In this document: one piece after another, positions 27,270 to 35,826 of the stretch
Layout: each line of letters starts with the position of its first letter
How positions within the stretch are numbered: position 1 is the stretch's first letter
NCBI GenBank assembly: GCA_003265685.1
Contig: QJOU01000018.1
Location: 42,083 to 106,082, forward strand
Direction: 5' to 3'
Length of the DNA stretch: 64,000 nucleotides
DNA from: Piscinibacter caeni
Lineage (GTDB): Bacteria; Pseudomonadota; Gammaproteobacteria; Burkholderiales; Burkholderiaceae_C
The notes under the pieces: model-generated
Told to the model about the DNA's origin: nothing
The model's database searches: none
What the model saw: only the letters and a program-made list of their open reading frames with translations
Made by a program: the position numbers and the translations under genes

Positions 27270-28226
27270 GTGAATCCCCTCGTCCTCGACGCGCCGACGC
27301 AAGCCTTCCTCGACGGCTGCGCCGCCGCTCACGTGGCACCGTTCTGGACGCTCGACGCCGACGCGGCGCGCCGGCAGTTCGCGGCTCTGCAGGGCGGTGC
27401 CCCTGTGCTGGCGCCGGCCAGCGTGGAGGACGTGGCCTGGCCGGCAGGGCCCGGCGGACGCGTCGAATTGCGCATCGTGCGGCCCGCCGGCGTGACGGGC
27501 GATCTGGGCTGCGTCGTCTACTGCCCGGGTGGCATCGGCATGTCCGGCACCGGGCACAGCCACGAGCGTCTGGCCCGTACACTGGCGCACGGCGCCGGCG
27601 TGGCGGTGCTGCTGGTCGACTACGCCCCCCCGCCCCAGGCGCGCTACCCGCACCAGATCGAGCAGGTCTATGCGGTGCTCGTTCACATCGCGCAGCAAGG
27701 CGCCGGCCGCGGCCTCGACCCGGGCCGGATCGCCCTCGCCGGCGACGGCATCGGCGCCACGATCGCGACCGCAGCGGCCTTGACGGCCAAGTGCCGGCGC
27801 GGACCGACGATCGCGCAGCAGGTGCTGTTCTGTCCCGTCACCGACTCACCGGCCGCCAATGACTCGTATGCGAAGTTCGGCGACGGCCCCTGGCTGACGC
27901 GGGCGGACGTGCAGCACTTGCTGCAGCACTACCTGCCGCCGGACGTGCCGCCGCACGAGGCGCCGGCGCTGCTGCTGCGGGCCCCGCACGACCTGCTCAA
28001 CGACCTGCCCGAAACGCTTGTCGTCGTCGCCGAATGCGATCCGCTGCGGGACGAAGGCGAGGCCTTCGCACGCAAGCTGCTCGAGGCGGAGGTGAACGTC
28101 ACCTGCGCGCGCCATCTCGGCACCGTGCACGGCTTCGCCGTGCTGGATGCGCTCGCCGAGAGCGCCAGCGCGCGGGCCGCGATGGCGCAGGCGATCGCCG
28201 CGTTGCGCGAGGCGCTGGCCGGCTAA
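27270..28226 (+). CDS. HSL-family alpha/beta hydrolase homologue lacking the nucleophile Ser
   Basis: 318 residues of the hormone-sensitive-lipase (hydrolase_3) family. The oxyanion region is VVYCPGGIGMSG in place of the usual HGGG. The nucleophile elbow, normally G-D-S-A-G-G, is GDGIGA with Gly160 where Ser should be. Acid (CDPLRDEG) and His (GTVHGF) positions are kept. A hydrolase mechanism is therefore not expected; it may bind a ligand or catalyse something else. Start is a GTG at 27270 (no ATG in frame nearby), with a poor ribosome site, so the start is uncertain. It is divergent from the LuxR-type gene and converges with the second STAND regulator, with ends overlapping by four bases. 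Confidence 0.8.
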   Translation: MNPLVLDAPTQAFLDGCAAAHVAPFWTLDADAARRQFAALQGGAPVLAPASVEDVAWPAGPGGRVELRIVRPAGVTGDLGCVVYCPGGIGMSGTGHSHERLARTLAHGAGVAVLLVDYAPPPQARYPHQIEQVYAVLVHIAQQGAGRGLDPGRIALAGDGIGATIATAAALTAKCRRGPTIAQQVLFCPVTDSPAANDSYAKFGDGPWLTRADVQHLLQHYLPPDVPPHEAPALLLRAPHDLLNDLPETLVVVAECDPLRDEGEAFARKLLEAEVNVTCARHLGTVHGFAVLDALAESASARAAMAQAIAALREALAG

Positions 28227-31051
28227 TGCAACGCCAGCATCTCCCGGGCCGCCACCAGATCGGCCGTGTCGAAGCCCTCGCCGAAGCCGCCAAGCACGCG
28301 CGTAAGCTCGGCGCGCGCCGCGGGCCCGCCGGCGCGGCCGTGCAGCAGCCTCGCCAGGCTGGTGGCGATGCGCAGTTCCCAGCCTGGAGCCGCCTGCCGG
28401 CGGGCGATGTCGCGCGCGCGCTCGAAGAGTCGCTGTGCATCCGCGTGCGCCGCGGCCGTGCCGTCGAGCAGCACGATCTCGCCGCGCACGCGCAGCAGTT
28501 CCGCGTAGCACCATTGCTCCTCGTCCTGCTCGGCGCGCGCGATCGCCGCGCCGATGGTCGCGCGCGCGCTGTCGAGCGCGCCGCAGCGCGCATCGGCCAG
28601 CGCCAGCTCGGTCATCGCCCAGGTCTGGGGGAACGCGAAGCGGGCTTCCGGCAGTTCCTCGAGGGCGGCGCGCACGGCGCGCCGGCCGGCCTCCAGATCA
28701 CCGCTCTTGAGGATCAGCAGCCCCTCGCAGCAGCGCGCGAGCGGGTGCCACATGAAGAGCGAATGCGGGCGCGTCAGGTCCACCAGCAGGTCGACGTAGC
28801 GCCGCGCCGCGGCGAGGTCGCCGCACAGCAGCGCGATCGGGCAGCACGACTTGACGAGCGCGTTGCACAGCGACAGCGGATGCCCGATGGCGAGGGCATC
28901 CTCGACGTTGGCCGCCACCGACTGCCGGGCCTGCGCCGGGTAGCCTTGCAGCCAGAGCACCAGCGCCAGGGTCATGCGGCCGATGACGAGCTGGTCGAAC
29001 TGGAAGCGGAACGCGTGGGTTTGGCGTTCCGAGGGCACGTAACCGGCCAGCATGCGCTCGATGTGCGTGCGCGCAGCCGCCTGGTCGCCGAGGAAGTGCA
29101 GCGTGTAGGCCATCAGCCGGTCGCCGACCCGCGCGTCGTTGGGGTCCGGCGCGTCGGCAGCGACGGTGCAGAAGCGCCGCGCCAGCTCGAGCGCGGCGCG
29201 GAAGCGGCCCTTGTTCAGCTCGGTGACCCACAGGCCCCACAGCGCCTGCAGCTGGTGGTCGCGGTCCGCGGTCCGCTCGGCCAGCTCCAGCGCGCGCGTC
29301 CACGCCGAGCTCATCTGCGGGCTCGACAGGTTAGCACTGCTCACGGTCGCGCCAAGTGCCGCGAACAGCCCGATGTCCAGCGCCACGTCGCGCGCCTCGC
29401 GCGGCGAGGCAATCGCGCGTTCGATGTTGGCTTGGCATTCCCGCACCAGCAGCATCCGGTTCCACAGCGGCACGGCCGCCAGCGTCAGCTCGACGCCGAG
29501 GCGGGCCTGCTCCGGGGTCGCGAAGGCCCAGTCCAGCGCCGCGCGCACGTCCTCGAGCAGCGGCGCATAGCTGGCGAGCCAGGAAGCGACGGGCCGGGTG
29601 TCCGCCTCGCGCAGCGCGACGCGGAAGGTGTCGCGACAGTAGGTGGCATGGCGCTGTGCGGCATCCTCCGCCTCGCCGGCAGCCACCAGCTTCTGCCAGG
29701 CGTAGGCCCGAGTGGTGTCGAGCAAGCGAAAGCGCGTCTCGGCCGCGTCCAAGTCGGCGACCAGCAACGACTTGGCGACCAGGTTCGCGGCCATGTCGGT
29801 GAGCTCGGACGCATCGGCGGCGCCCGTCCCCGCGAGCGCCGCCTCGAGCGTGAAGGCGCCGGCGAACACCGCCATGCGGCGCAGCAGCGCCTGCTCGGCC
29901 GGCGTGAGCAGCTCGAAGCTCCAGTCCAGCGTGGCCTGCAGGGTGCGGTGGCGGTGCTGCGCCATGCGCCGGCCGGTGGCGCTGAGAAGCCGCAGGCGAT
30001 CGCCGAGCAGCGCGAGGATGCCCTGCAGGCCGAGGGCGTCGACGCGTGCCGCGGCCAGCTCGATCGCCAGCGGCATGCCGTCGAGCCGTCGGCAGATTGT
30101 CGCTACGAGGTCCGCGTTGGCGTCGTTCAGCTCGAAGGCGTCCAGCGCCGCGGCGGCGCACTCGACGAACAGTTGCACCGCCGGGGAGTGCAGCGCCGCT
30201 TCCGCCGTGTTCGACGCGCTGTCGGGCGGCACGGCGAGCGGACCGAGCCGCGTCACCCATTCGCCGTGGGCGCGCAGCGGCTCCCGGCTGGTCGCGAGCA
30301 GGTGCACGCCCGGCGCGCCGGCGGCGATGGCTTCGGTGAGCGCTGCGGCGGCCTCGACCACGCGCTCGCAGCTGTCCAGCACCAGCAGCATGCGGCGCCC
30401 GCCGAGGAAGGCGATCAGTTCGCCGGACGGGTCGTCCTGGCGCGCCGGCAGGCCCAGCGCCGAGGCGAGCGCGCTCGGCACGAGGGCCGGCTTCGCGACC
30501 GCCGCCAGGTCGACGAAGACCGTGCCGTCGGGATAGCCGGGCGCGATCTGTCCGGCCGCCTGCAGGGCGACGGCGGTCTTGCCCACGCCGCCGGGGCCGA
30601 CCACGGTCACGAAGCGCCGCAGCGCGATCTTGGCCGCCAGCGCGGCCACCGCGGCATCGCGGCCGATGACTCGCGCCTGCGGTACCGGCAGGCCACGGGC
30701 CCGCTCCACCGGCGGCGCAGGCGTGCCACGCCCGACCTCCACCACCGGCGCGACGAAGCTGTAGCCGCGTCCCGTGACGTTGGCGATGTAGCGCTGCCCG
30801 GAGCGGCCCTCGCGCAGGCACTTGCGCAGCGCCGCGATGTGCACGCGCAGCGTCGCCTCCTCGACCACCGCGCTCGGCCAGACGTGTGCGATCAGCTCTT
30901 CCTTGCTGACCAGCTGCCCGGCCCGCTCGACGAGCAGCACGAGCACGTCCAGCGCGCGGCTGCCCAGGGGAAGCGCCGTGCCCTCCTCCAGCAACACCCG
31001 CTCCGCCGGGCGGACCTCGAACGGCCCGAAAGTCAATGCTCGATGGGTCAA
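28223..31051 (-). CDS. Winged-helix/STAND ATPase regulator (paralogue 2)
   Basis: 942 residues with the same architecture as the protein at 22816-25626. The winged helix spans about 5-100 (LTFGPFEVRPAERVLLEEGT, GSRALDVLVLLVERAGQLVS, YIANVTGRGYSFVAPV). Walker A is GPGGVGKTA, Walker B is LLVLDSCERV, then GMPLAIELAAARVDALG, and a helical C-terminus. It lies 85 bp downstream of the livJ-like gene on the same strand and could be read with the liv operon. The start is a TTG at 31051 with GAGG nine bases upstream; no ATG is available before the conserved region. Its likely target is the neighbouring transport or hydrolase genes, which is inference. Confidence 0.85.
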   Translation of the reverse strand: MTHRALTFGPFEVRPAERVLLEEGTALPLGSRALDVLVLLVERAGQLVSKEELIAHVWPSAVVEEATLRVHIAALRKCLREGRSGQRYIANVTGRGYSFVAPVVEVGRGTPAPPVERARGLPVPQARVIGRDAAVAALAAKIALRRFVTVVGPGGVGKTAVALQAAGQIAPGYPDGTVFVDLAAVAKPALVPSALASALGLPARQDDPSGELIAFLGGRRMLLVLDSCERVVEAAAALTEAIAAGAPGVHLLATSREPLRAHGEWVTRLGPLAVPPDSASNTAEAALHSPAVQLFVECAAAALDAFELNDANADLVATICRRLDGMPLAIELAAARVDALGLQGILALLGDRLRLLSATGRRMAQHRHRTLQATLDWSFELLTPAEQALLRRMAVFAGAFTLEAALAGTGAADASELTDMAANLVAKSLLVADLDAAETRFRLLDTTRAYAWQKLVAAGEAEDAAQRHATYCRDTFRVALREADTRPVASWLASYAPLLEDVRAALDWAFATPEQARLGVELTLAAVPLWNRMLLVRECQANIERAIASPREARDVALDIGLFAALGATVSSANLSSPQMSSAWTRALELAERTADRDHQLQALWGLWVTELNKGRFRAALELARRFCTVAADAPDPNDARVGDRLMAYTLHFLGDQAAARTHIERMLAGYVPSERQTHAFRFQFDQLVIGRMTLALVLWLQGYPAQARQSVAANVEDALAIGHPLSLCNALVKSCCPIALLCGDLAAARRYVDLLVDLTRPHSLFMWHPLARCCEGLLILKSGDLEAGRRAVRAALEELPEARFAFPQTWAMTELALADARCGALDSARATIGAAIARAEQDEEQWCYAELLRVRGEIVLLDGTAAAHADAQRLFERARDIARRQAAPGWELRIATSLARLLHGRAGGPAARAELTRVLGGFGEGFDTADLVAAREMLALH

Positions 31052-31136
31052 CCCTGCCTCGCCCCCGGACTGCGCTCCGCGGACGGGTCCGCGGTCGGAG
31101 GCGAAATGATAGGGGCGGGCACGGTCATCGCGCCGC

Positions 31137-32351
31137 TCAGCGAGCGTCGGCGCTGATCACCGCGCCGAAGCGCACCCAGGTGCGGCCGTCGAAGCGGGCC
31201 AGCTGCACCGCCTCGATGGGCGCGAAGTCGGTCGCCGAGGTGTTGATGCGGATGCCGGGCAGCGCGGCCCCGCTGTCGAAGTCCTTCAGGCCGGCGGCCT
31301 GCTTCATCACGTTCTCGCGCGTCAGCTGGTCGCCGCACTGCTTCAGCACCTGCACCAGCGTGCGCGCGACGGCATAGCCGTACACGTTGGAGGCGTCGGC
31401 CAGGTTGCCGTCGGGGTAGTACTTCTTCATGAAGGCGCGCCACTCGTTCATGCCGGCGTCGTTGTCCCACTGCGGGTCGGTCGGGTCCTTGTAGTAGAGG
31501 CTGGTGATCAGACCGACCGACTTGTCCAGCCCGGCCGGGGTGAGCACCGAGCCGACCGACTGCGAGACGTTGTTCAGGTACTGCAGCGGCTTCCAGCCCA
31601 TGTCGTGGGCCTTGCGGATCGCCTGCGCGGCGAACTTCGGCGTGGTGATGCTGACGAACACGTCCGCGCCCGACGCCTGCAGCTGCACCACCTGCGAGTC
31701 GACCGTGGGCTCGGTGACCTCGTAGCTGGCCTCGGCGACGATCATCTTCGCCGCCCGCTCGCCCAGGCCGTCCTTCAGGCCCTTCAGATAGTCCTTGCCG
31801 TAGTCGTCGTTCTGGTAGAGCACCGCGATCTTCGCGTCCGGCCGCTCCTTCAGGATGTGGCGCGCGTAGATGCGCGTCTCGGTCTGGTAGTTGGGCTGCC
31901 AGCCCATGGTCCACGGGTAGTTCTGCGGGTCGTTCCACTTGGTCGCACCGCTGGCGACGAACAGCTGCGGCACCTTCCTCGCGTTGAGGTACTTGTGGAC
32001 GGCGGTGTTGGTCGGCGTGCCCAGGCTCTGGAACAACAGCAGCACCTCGTCGCGCTCGACCAGCCGGCGGGTCATCTCGACCGTCTTCGGCGGGCTGAAG
32101 CCGTCGTCCAGGCTGACGAAGCTGATGCGGCGGCCGTTGATGCCGCCCTCGTCGTTGATCTTGCGGAAGTAGGCGTCCTGCACCCTGCCGACCGTGCCGT
32201 AGGCCGAGGCCGGCCCGCTGTAGGGCATGGTCTGGCCGATGCGGATCTCGGCGTCGCTCGCGCCGGGGTCGTAGCGCTTCTGCGCAGTGGCGCTCGTCGC
32301 CCCCAGCGCGAGGGCGAGCGCCGCGGCGGTCCACAGTGTCGGGTGGGTCAT
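31137..32351 (-). CDS. livJ: Branched-chain-type amino-acid ABC transporter substrate-binding protein
   Basis: 404 residues: signal peptide (LWTAAALALALGATSATA) and then a periplasmic type I binding protein of the Leu/Ile/Val group. Typical pieces are EIRIGQTMPYSGPASAYGTV, INDEGGINGRRISFVSLDDG, the inter-lobe VAVLYQNDDYGKDY-like stretch, and PTVDSQVVQLQASGADVFV. It is the last transport gene of a compact operon and overlaps the livM-like permease by four bases, so translation is coupled. ATG 32351 has GGAG upstream. The ligand may be an amino acid, amide or aromatic compound; the family is broad. Confidence 0.9.
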   Translation of the reverse strand: MTHPTLWTAAALALALGATSATAQKRYDPGASDAEIRIGQTMPYSGPASAYGTVGRVQDAYFRKINDEGGINGRRISFVSLDDGFSPPKTVEMTRRLVERDEVLLLFQSLGTPTNTAVHKYLNARKVPQLFVASGATKWNDPQNYPWTMGWQPNYQTETRIYARHILKERPDAKIAVLYQNDDYGKDYLKGLKDGLGERAAKMIVAEASYEVTEPTVDSQVVQLQASGADVFVSITTPKFAAQAIRKAHDMGWKPLQYLNNVSQSVGSVLTPAGLDKSVGLITSLYYKDPTDPQWDNDAGMNEWRAFMKKYYPDGNLADASNVYGYAVARTLVQVLKQCGDQLTRENVMKQAAGLKDFDSGAALPGIRINTSATDFAPIEAVQLARFDGRTWVRFGAVISADAR

Positions 32352-33370
32352 GCTCTTCTCCCGGGTCGCCTGGCTGCGAGATAGCCGGCGCTGCGCACCC
32401 AGGCGATGCGCAGCGCGCCATGGATGCCCGAGGGCATCAGGAACATGAAGCCGATCAGGAACAGGCCGTAGATCGCCCACGGCGCGGCCTTGGAGAGATG
32501 GTCGGCGAGGTTGGGCACGAACTGGATGAAGATCGCCCCGAACACCGCACCGGGGATCGAGGCCAGCCCGCCCACGACGATGCCGATCAGCAGGGTGATC
32601 GACAGCCCGGCGGCGAAGCTGTCCGGCGCGACGAACTGCACCGCGATCGCGCCCAGCGCCCCGGCCACGCCGGCGTACACCGCGCTGATCGCGAAGGCGA
32701 GCGACTTGCAGCGGGCCACGTCGATGCCTGCAGCCGCGGCGGCGATCGGGTGGTCACGCACGGCCACCAGTGCCAGGCCGATGCGGCCGCGCAGCAGGTT
32801 CCAGCCGGCCACGAAGGCCACCACGGAAACTGCCAGCGTGTACAGGTAGAGCCACTGGTCGGCGCTGATCGGCAGGCCGAAGGGTGCGTCCGGCTTGACG
32901 ATCACGATGCCCTGCACGCCGCCGGTCCAGCCTTCCAGGTGGCGCGACTTCAGCAGCTGCGGCATCGAGACACCGAGCGCGAAGGTGGCCAGCGCCAGGT
33001 AGTGGCCCTGCAGGCGCAGCGCCGGCAGGCCGAACAGGTAGCCGGCGAGGCCGCACAGCAGGCCGGCCGCCGGCAAGGTCAGCGCATACGGCACGTCGTA
33101 GCGGTCCATCAGGATCGCCGCGGTGTAGGCGCCCGCCGCATAGAAGGCGCCGTGGCCCAGCGAGATCTGCCCGCCGTAGCCGGTCAGGATGTTCAGCCCG
33201 AGCAGCGCGATCGCGTAGACCATCACCAGCGTGAGCTGGAAGCTGTGGTAGCCGCTGAGCACGAACGGCAGCCCCGCCAGTCCCGCCAGCAGCAGGCCCA
33301 GCGACAGCCAGCGCCAGCGCACGGGCCTGGACGCGACGGCACGCGGGGCGGCGGCGATCACGGTGCTCAT
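32348..33370 (-). CDS. livM: Branched-chain-type ABC transporter permease, LivM
   Basis: 340 residues with about nine hydrophobic helices and the family marks GYGGQISLGHGAFYAAGAYT near 65 and the IDVARCKSLAFAISAVYAGV region with the EAA-like loop before it. It pairs with LivH in the inner membrane. ATG 33370; four bases separate it from the livH stop, and four overlap livJ. Confidence 0.93.
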   Translation of the reverse strand: MSTVIAAAPRAVASRPVRWRWLSLGLLLAGLAGLPFVLSGYHSFQLTLVMVYAIALLGLNILTGYGGQISLGHGAFYAAGAYTAAILMDRYDVPYALTLPAAGLLCGLAGYLFGLPALRLQGHYLALATFALGVSMPQLLKSRHLEGWTGGVQGIVIVKPDAPFGLPISADQWLYLYTLAVSVVAFVAGWNLLRGRIGLALVAVRDHPIAAAAAGIDVARCKSLAFAISAVYAGVAGALGAIAVQFVAPDSFAAGLSITLLIGIVVGGLASIPGAVFGAIFIQFVPNLADHLSKAAPWAIYGLFLIGFMFLMPSGIHGALRIAWVRSAGYLAARRPGRRA

Positions 33371-33374
33371 CGGC

Positions 33375-34247
33375 TCACACCCGCTGGACCTGCAGCGTGC
33401 CGAACAGTCCGGACGGCCGCAGCAGCAGCACGCCGACGATCAGCACCAGCGCCACGACCAGCTTCAGTTCGTTGCCGACCACGTAGGCGCCGAGCAGGTT
33501 CTCCAGCACGCCGACTAGCAGCCCGCCCGCCACCGCGCCGGCCGGGCTGTCGATGCCGCCGATCAGCGCGGCCGCGAAGGCGTACAGCAGCACGCCGGCC
33601 ATCATGTTCGGGTCGAGGAAGACGACCGGCGCGACCATCATGCCGGCCACCGCGCCGACCGCCGCGGCGAGGCCCCAGCCGAGCGCCAGCATGCGCCCGA
33701 CGCGGATGCCCACCAGCCGGCTCGACACCGGGTTCTGCGCCACCGCACGCATCGCCAGCCCGAGCGCGCTGAAGCGGAAGAAGACGAACAGCAGCAGCAG
33801 CATCGCCAGCGTGACGAGCGCCGCGCCGATGGCGTGCGAGGACAGGTAGCGCTGCCCGAACAGCGGCGCGGTCGAGAACGGACTCGGGAACACCTTGATC
33901 GTGTAGCTGAACACCCAGCCGGCGACGCTGTTGAAGATCACGAGCAGCCCGATGAACACCACCACGACCGGCAGCACCGAGGGCCCGCGCACATGGCGGA
34001 TGACGAAGGCCTGGATCGCCACCCCGGTGGCGAAGGCGACGACGATTGCCAGCGCGAACGCGCCCCAATAGGGCAGACCGGCTTCGATCAAGGCCCAGGC
34101 CACGTAGGTCGAGAACATCGCCATCTCGCCCTGCGCGAAGTTCAGCAGGTGCGTCGCCTGATGGATCATCACCAGCGCGAGGGCCAGGCTCGCGTAGATC
34201 ATGCCGTTGGCCAGCCCGGCGACGACCTGGTGCAGCAGCGCCTCCAT
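33375..34247 (-). CDS. livH: Branched-chain-type ABC transporter permease, LivH
   Basis: 290 residues. It starts MEALLHQVVAGLANGMIYAS and has LLNFAQGEMAMFSTYVAWAL, characteristic of LivH, and a further LVGIRVGRMLALGWGLAAAV loop that contacts the ATPases. The last helices end LLRPSGLFGTLQVQRV. ATG 34247 lies two bases after the livF stop. The gene is part of the five-gene transport operon. Confidence 0.93.
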   Translation of the reverse strand: MEALLHQVVAGLANGMIYASLALALVMIHQATHLLNFAQGEMAMFSTYVAWALIEAGLPYWGAFALAIVVAFATGVAIQAFVIRHVRGPSVLPVVVVFIGLLVIFNSVAGWVFSYTIKVFPSPFSTAPLFGQRYLSSHAIGAALVTLAMLLLLFVFFRFSALGLAMRAVAQNPVSSRLVGIRVGRMLALGWGLAAAVGAVAGMMVAPVVFLDPNMMAGVLLYAFAAALIGGIDSPAGAVAGGLLVGVLENLLGAYVVGNELKLVVALVLIVGVLLLRPSGLFGTLQVQRV

Positions 34248-34249
34248 GT

Positions 34250-34972
34250 TCAGGCGCCCAGATAGGCGGCGCGCACCGCGTCGTGGCGCCGCACCGCGTC
34301 GGCCGGGCCGGCGAGCACGACGCGCCCGGTCTCGAGCACGATCGCCGCATCGGCGAGCGCCAACGCCAGCGCGGCGTTCTGCTCGACCAGCAGGATGCCC
34401 ACCCGCTCGGCGGCGTTGATCCGCCGCAGGATCTCGAACAGCTCCTCGACCACGCGCGGGGCCAGCCCGAACGACGGTTCGTCCAGCAGCATCAGCCGCG
34501 GGCGCAGCATCAGCGCGCGCGACACCGCGAGCATCTGCTGCTCGCCGCCGGACAGCGTGCCGGCCTGCTGCCGGCGCCGCTCCGCCAGGCGCGGGAAGTG
34601 GCCGTAGACGCGTTCCAGGTCGTGCGCCACCGCGGCGCGATCGCGGCGCAGGTACGCCCCCAGGCGCAGGTTCTCCTCGGTGCTCAGGTGCGCGAAGGTG
34701 CCGCGGCCCTCGGGCACGTGGGCGATGCCCAGGCGCACGATATCCTCGGTCGCCCGGCCGTCGATGCGCGTGCCGGAGAAGCGCACCTCGCCCTGCGCCG
34801 GCAGCATTGCGCACAGCGCACGCAGCGTCGTCGTCTTGCCGGCCCCGTTGGCGCCGAGCAGCGCGACGACCGAAGCGTCGGCGAGCGCGAGGTCGATGCC
34901 GTGCAGCACCGGCGTCGCGCCATAGCCAGCGCGCAGCGCCTTCACCTCTAGCAACGGCGGCGCACCCGTCAC
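34250..34972 (-). CDS. livF: ABC transporter ATP-binding protein, LivF
   Basis: 240 residues. Walker A is GANGAGKTT near 42, the signature is LSGGEQQM, Walker B is LMLLDEPSFGL and the switch His is in ILLVEQN context. The length and the QNAALALALADAAIVLETGR end identify the LivF type. It overlaps livG by four bases. Confidence 0.94.
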   Translation of the reverse strand: MTGAPPLLEVKALRAGYGATPVLHGIDLALADASVVALLGANGAGKTTTLRALCAMLPAQGEVRFSGTRIDGRATEDIVRLGIAHVPEGRGTFAHLSTEENLRLGAYLRRDRAAVAHDLERVYGHFPRLAERRRQQAGTLSGGEQQMLAVSRALMLRPRLMLLDEPSFGLAPRVVEELFEILRRINAAERVGILLVEQNAALALALADAAIVLETGRVVLAGPADAVRRHDAVRAAYLGA

Positions 34973-35775
34973 GCCGCGGCGCCCAGGTAGGCCTGCACGA
35001 CCTCCGGATGACGGCTCATCTCGGCCGGCGTGCCCTCGGCGATCTTGCGGCCGAAGTTGAGCGCCACCACCCGATCCGACACGTTCATCACCAGGCCCAT
35101 GTGGTGCTCGACCAGCAGCACGGTGATGCCGCGCCGGTCGCGGATCTCGCGGATCAGCCGGCCGAGCGCGCCGATCTCCTCGTGGTGCAGGCCGCCGGCC
35201 GGCTCGTCCAGCAGCAGCAGCGTCGGCTCGGCGGCCAGCGCGCGCGCCAGCTCGACGCGCTTGCGCGTCGCGAACGGCAGCGCCGCCACCGGCCGCTCGG
35301 ACAGCGCCGTCAGGCCCAGCCAGTCCAGCAGCGAGCGCGCATGGTCGGTGACGGACGCCCAGTCGTCCGCCACGCTGCGCAGGCGCAATGCGTTGGCCGC
35401 CCAGCCGCCGCGGCCGCGGGCATGCCGGCCGGCACGCACGTTGTCGAGCACACTTATGCTGTCGAACAGCGCCAGGTTCTGGAAGGTGCGCGCCAGGCCG
35501 AGCCGGGCCAGCCCGTGCGGCGGCGACTCCAGCAGCGGCACGCCGCCGAAGGCGACGTGGCCGCGTTCGCAGCGCACCAGCCGCGACAGGGCATTGAACA
35601 GGGTCGTCTTGCCGGCCCCGTTCGGGCCGATCAGGCCGACGATCTCGCCGCGCGCCACGTCGAGCGAGAGGTCGTCCAGGGCGACGATGCCGCCGAAGCG
35701 CACCGTCAGCCCGGCCACGTGCAGCAGCGGCTCGGGCCGCTGCGGCCGCATGCTTCCGGCTGCTGCGTCAGTCAT
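34969..35775 (-). CDS. livG: ABC transporter ATP-binding protein, LivG
   Basis: 268 residues. Walker A is GPNGAGKTT, Walker B is LLLLDEPAGGL and the C-terminus is VSDRVVALNFGRKIAEGTPA, with the VLLVEHHMGLVM switch segment of LivG. The normal LSGG signature region is altered: it reads ALPFATRKRVELARAL, as is usual for this subfamily (PYGxQRRLEIARAL). First gene of the operon, 51 bp after the stop of the MFS gene. Confidence 0.93.
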   Translation of the reverse strand: MTDAAAGSMRPQRPEPLLHVAGLTVRFGGIVALDDLSLDVARGEIVGLIGPNGAGKTTLFNALSRLVRCERGHVAFGGVPLLESPPHGLARLGLARTFQNLALFDSISVLDNVRAGRHARGRGGWAANALRLRSVADDWASVTDHARSLLDWLGLTALSERPVAALPFATRKRVELARALAAEPTLLLLDEPAGGLHHEEIGALGRLIREIRDRRGITVLLVEHHMGLVMNVSDRVVALNFGRKIAEGTPAEMSRHPEVVQAYLGAAA

Positions 35776-35826
35776 CGCTCCCCTCCCGATCGACAGGGCG
35801 CCCCCCGGCGGCCGCTGCGGGCGCGA

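Noticed and set aside
28034..31156. 1040-codon plus-strand frame opposite STAND regulator 2
   Set aside because: Shadow: no domain motifs, strong codon bias from the antisense gene, and the real gene has winged-helix and Walker motifs.
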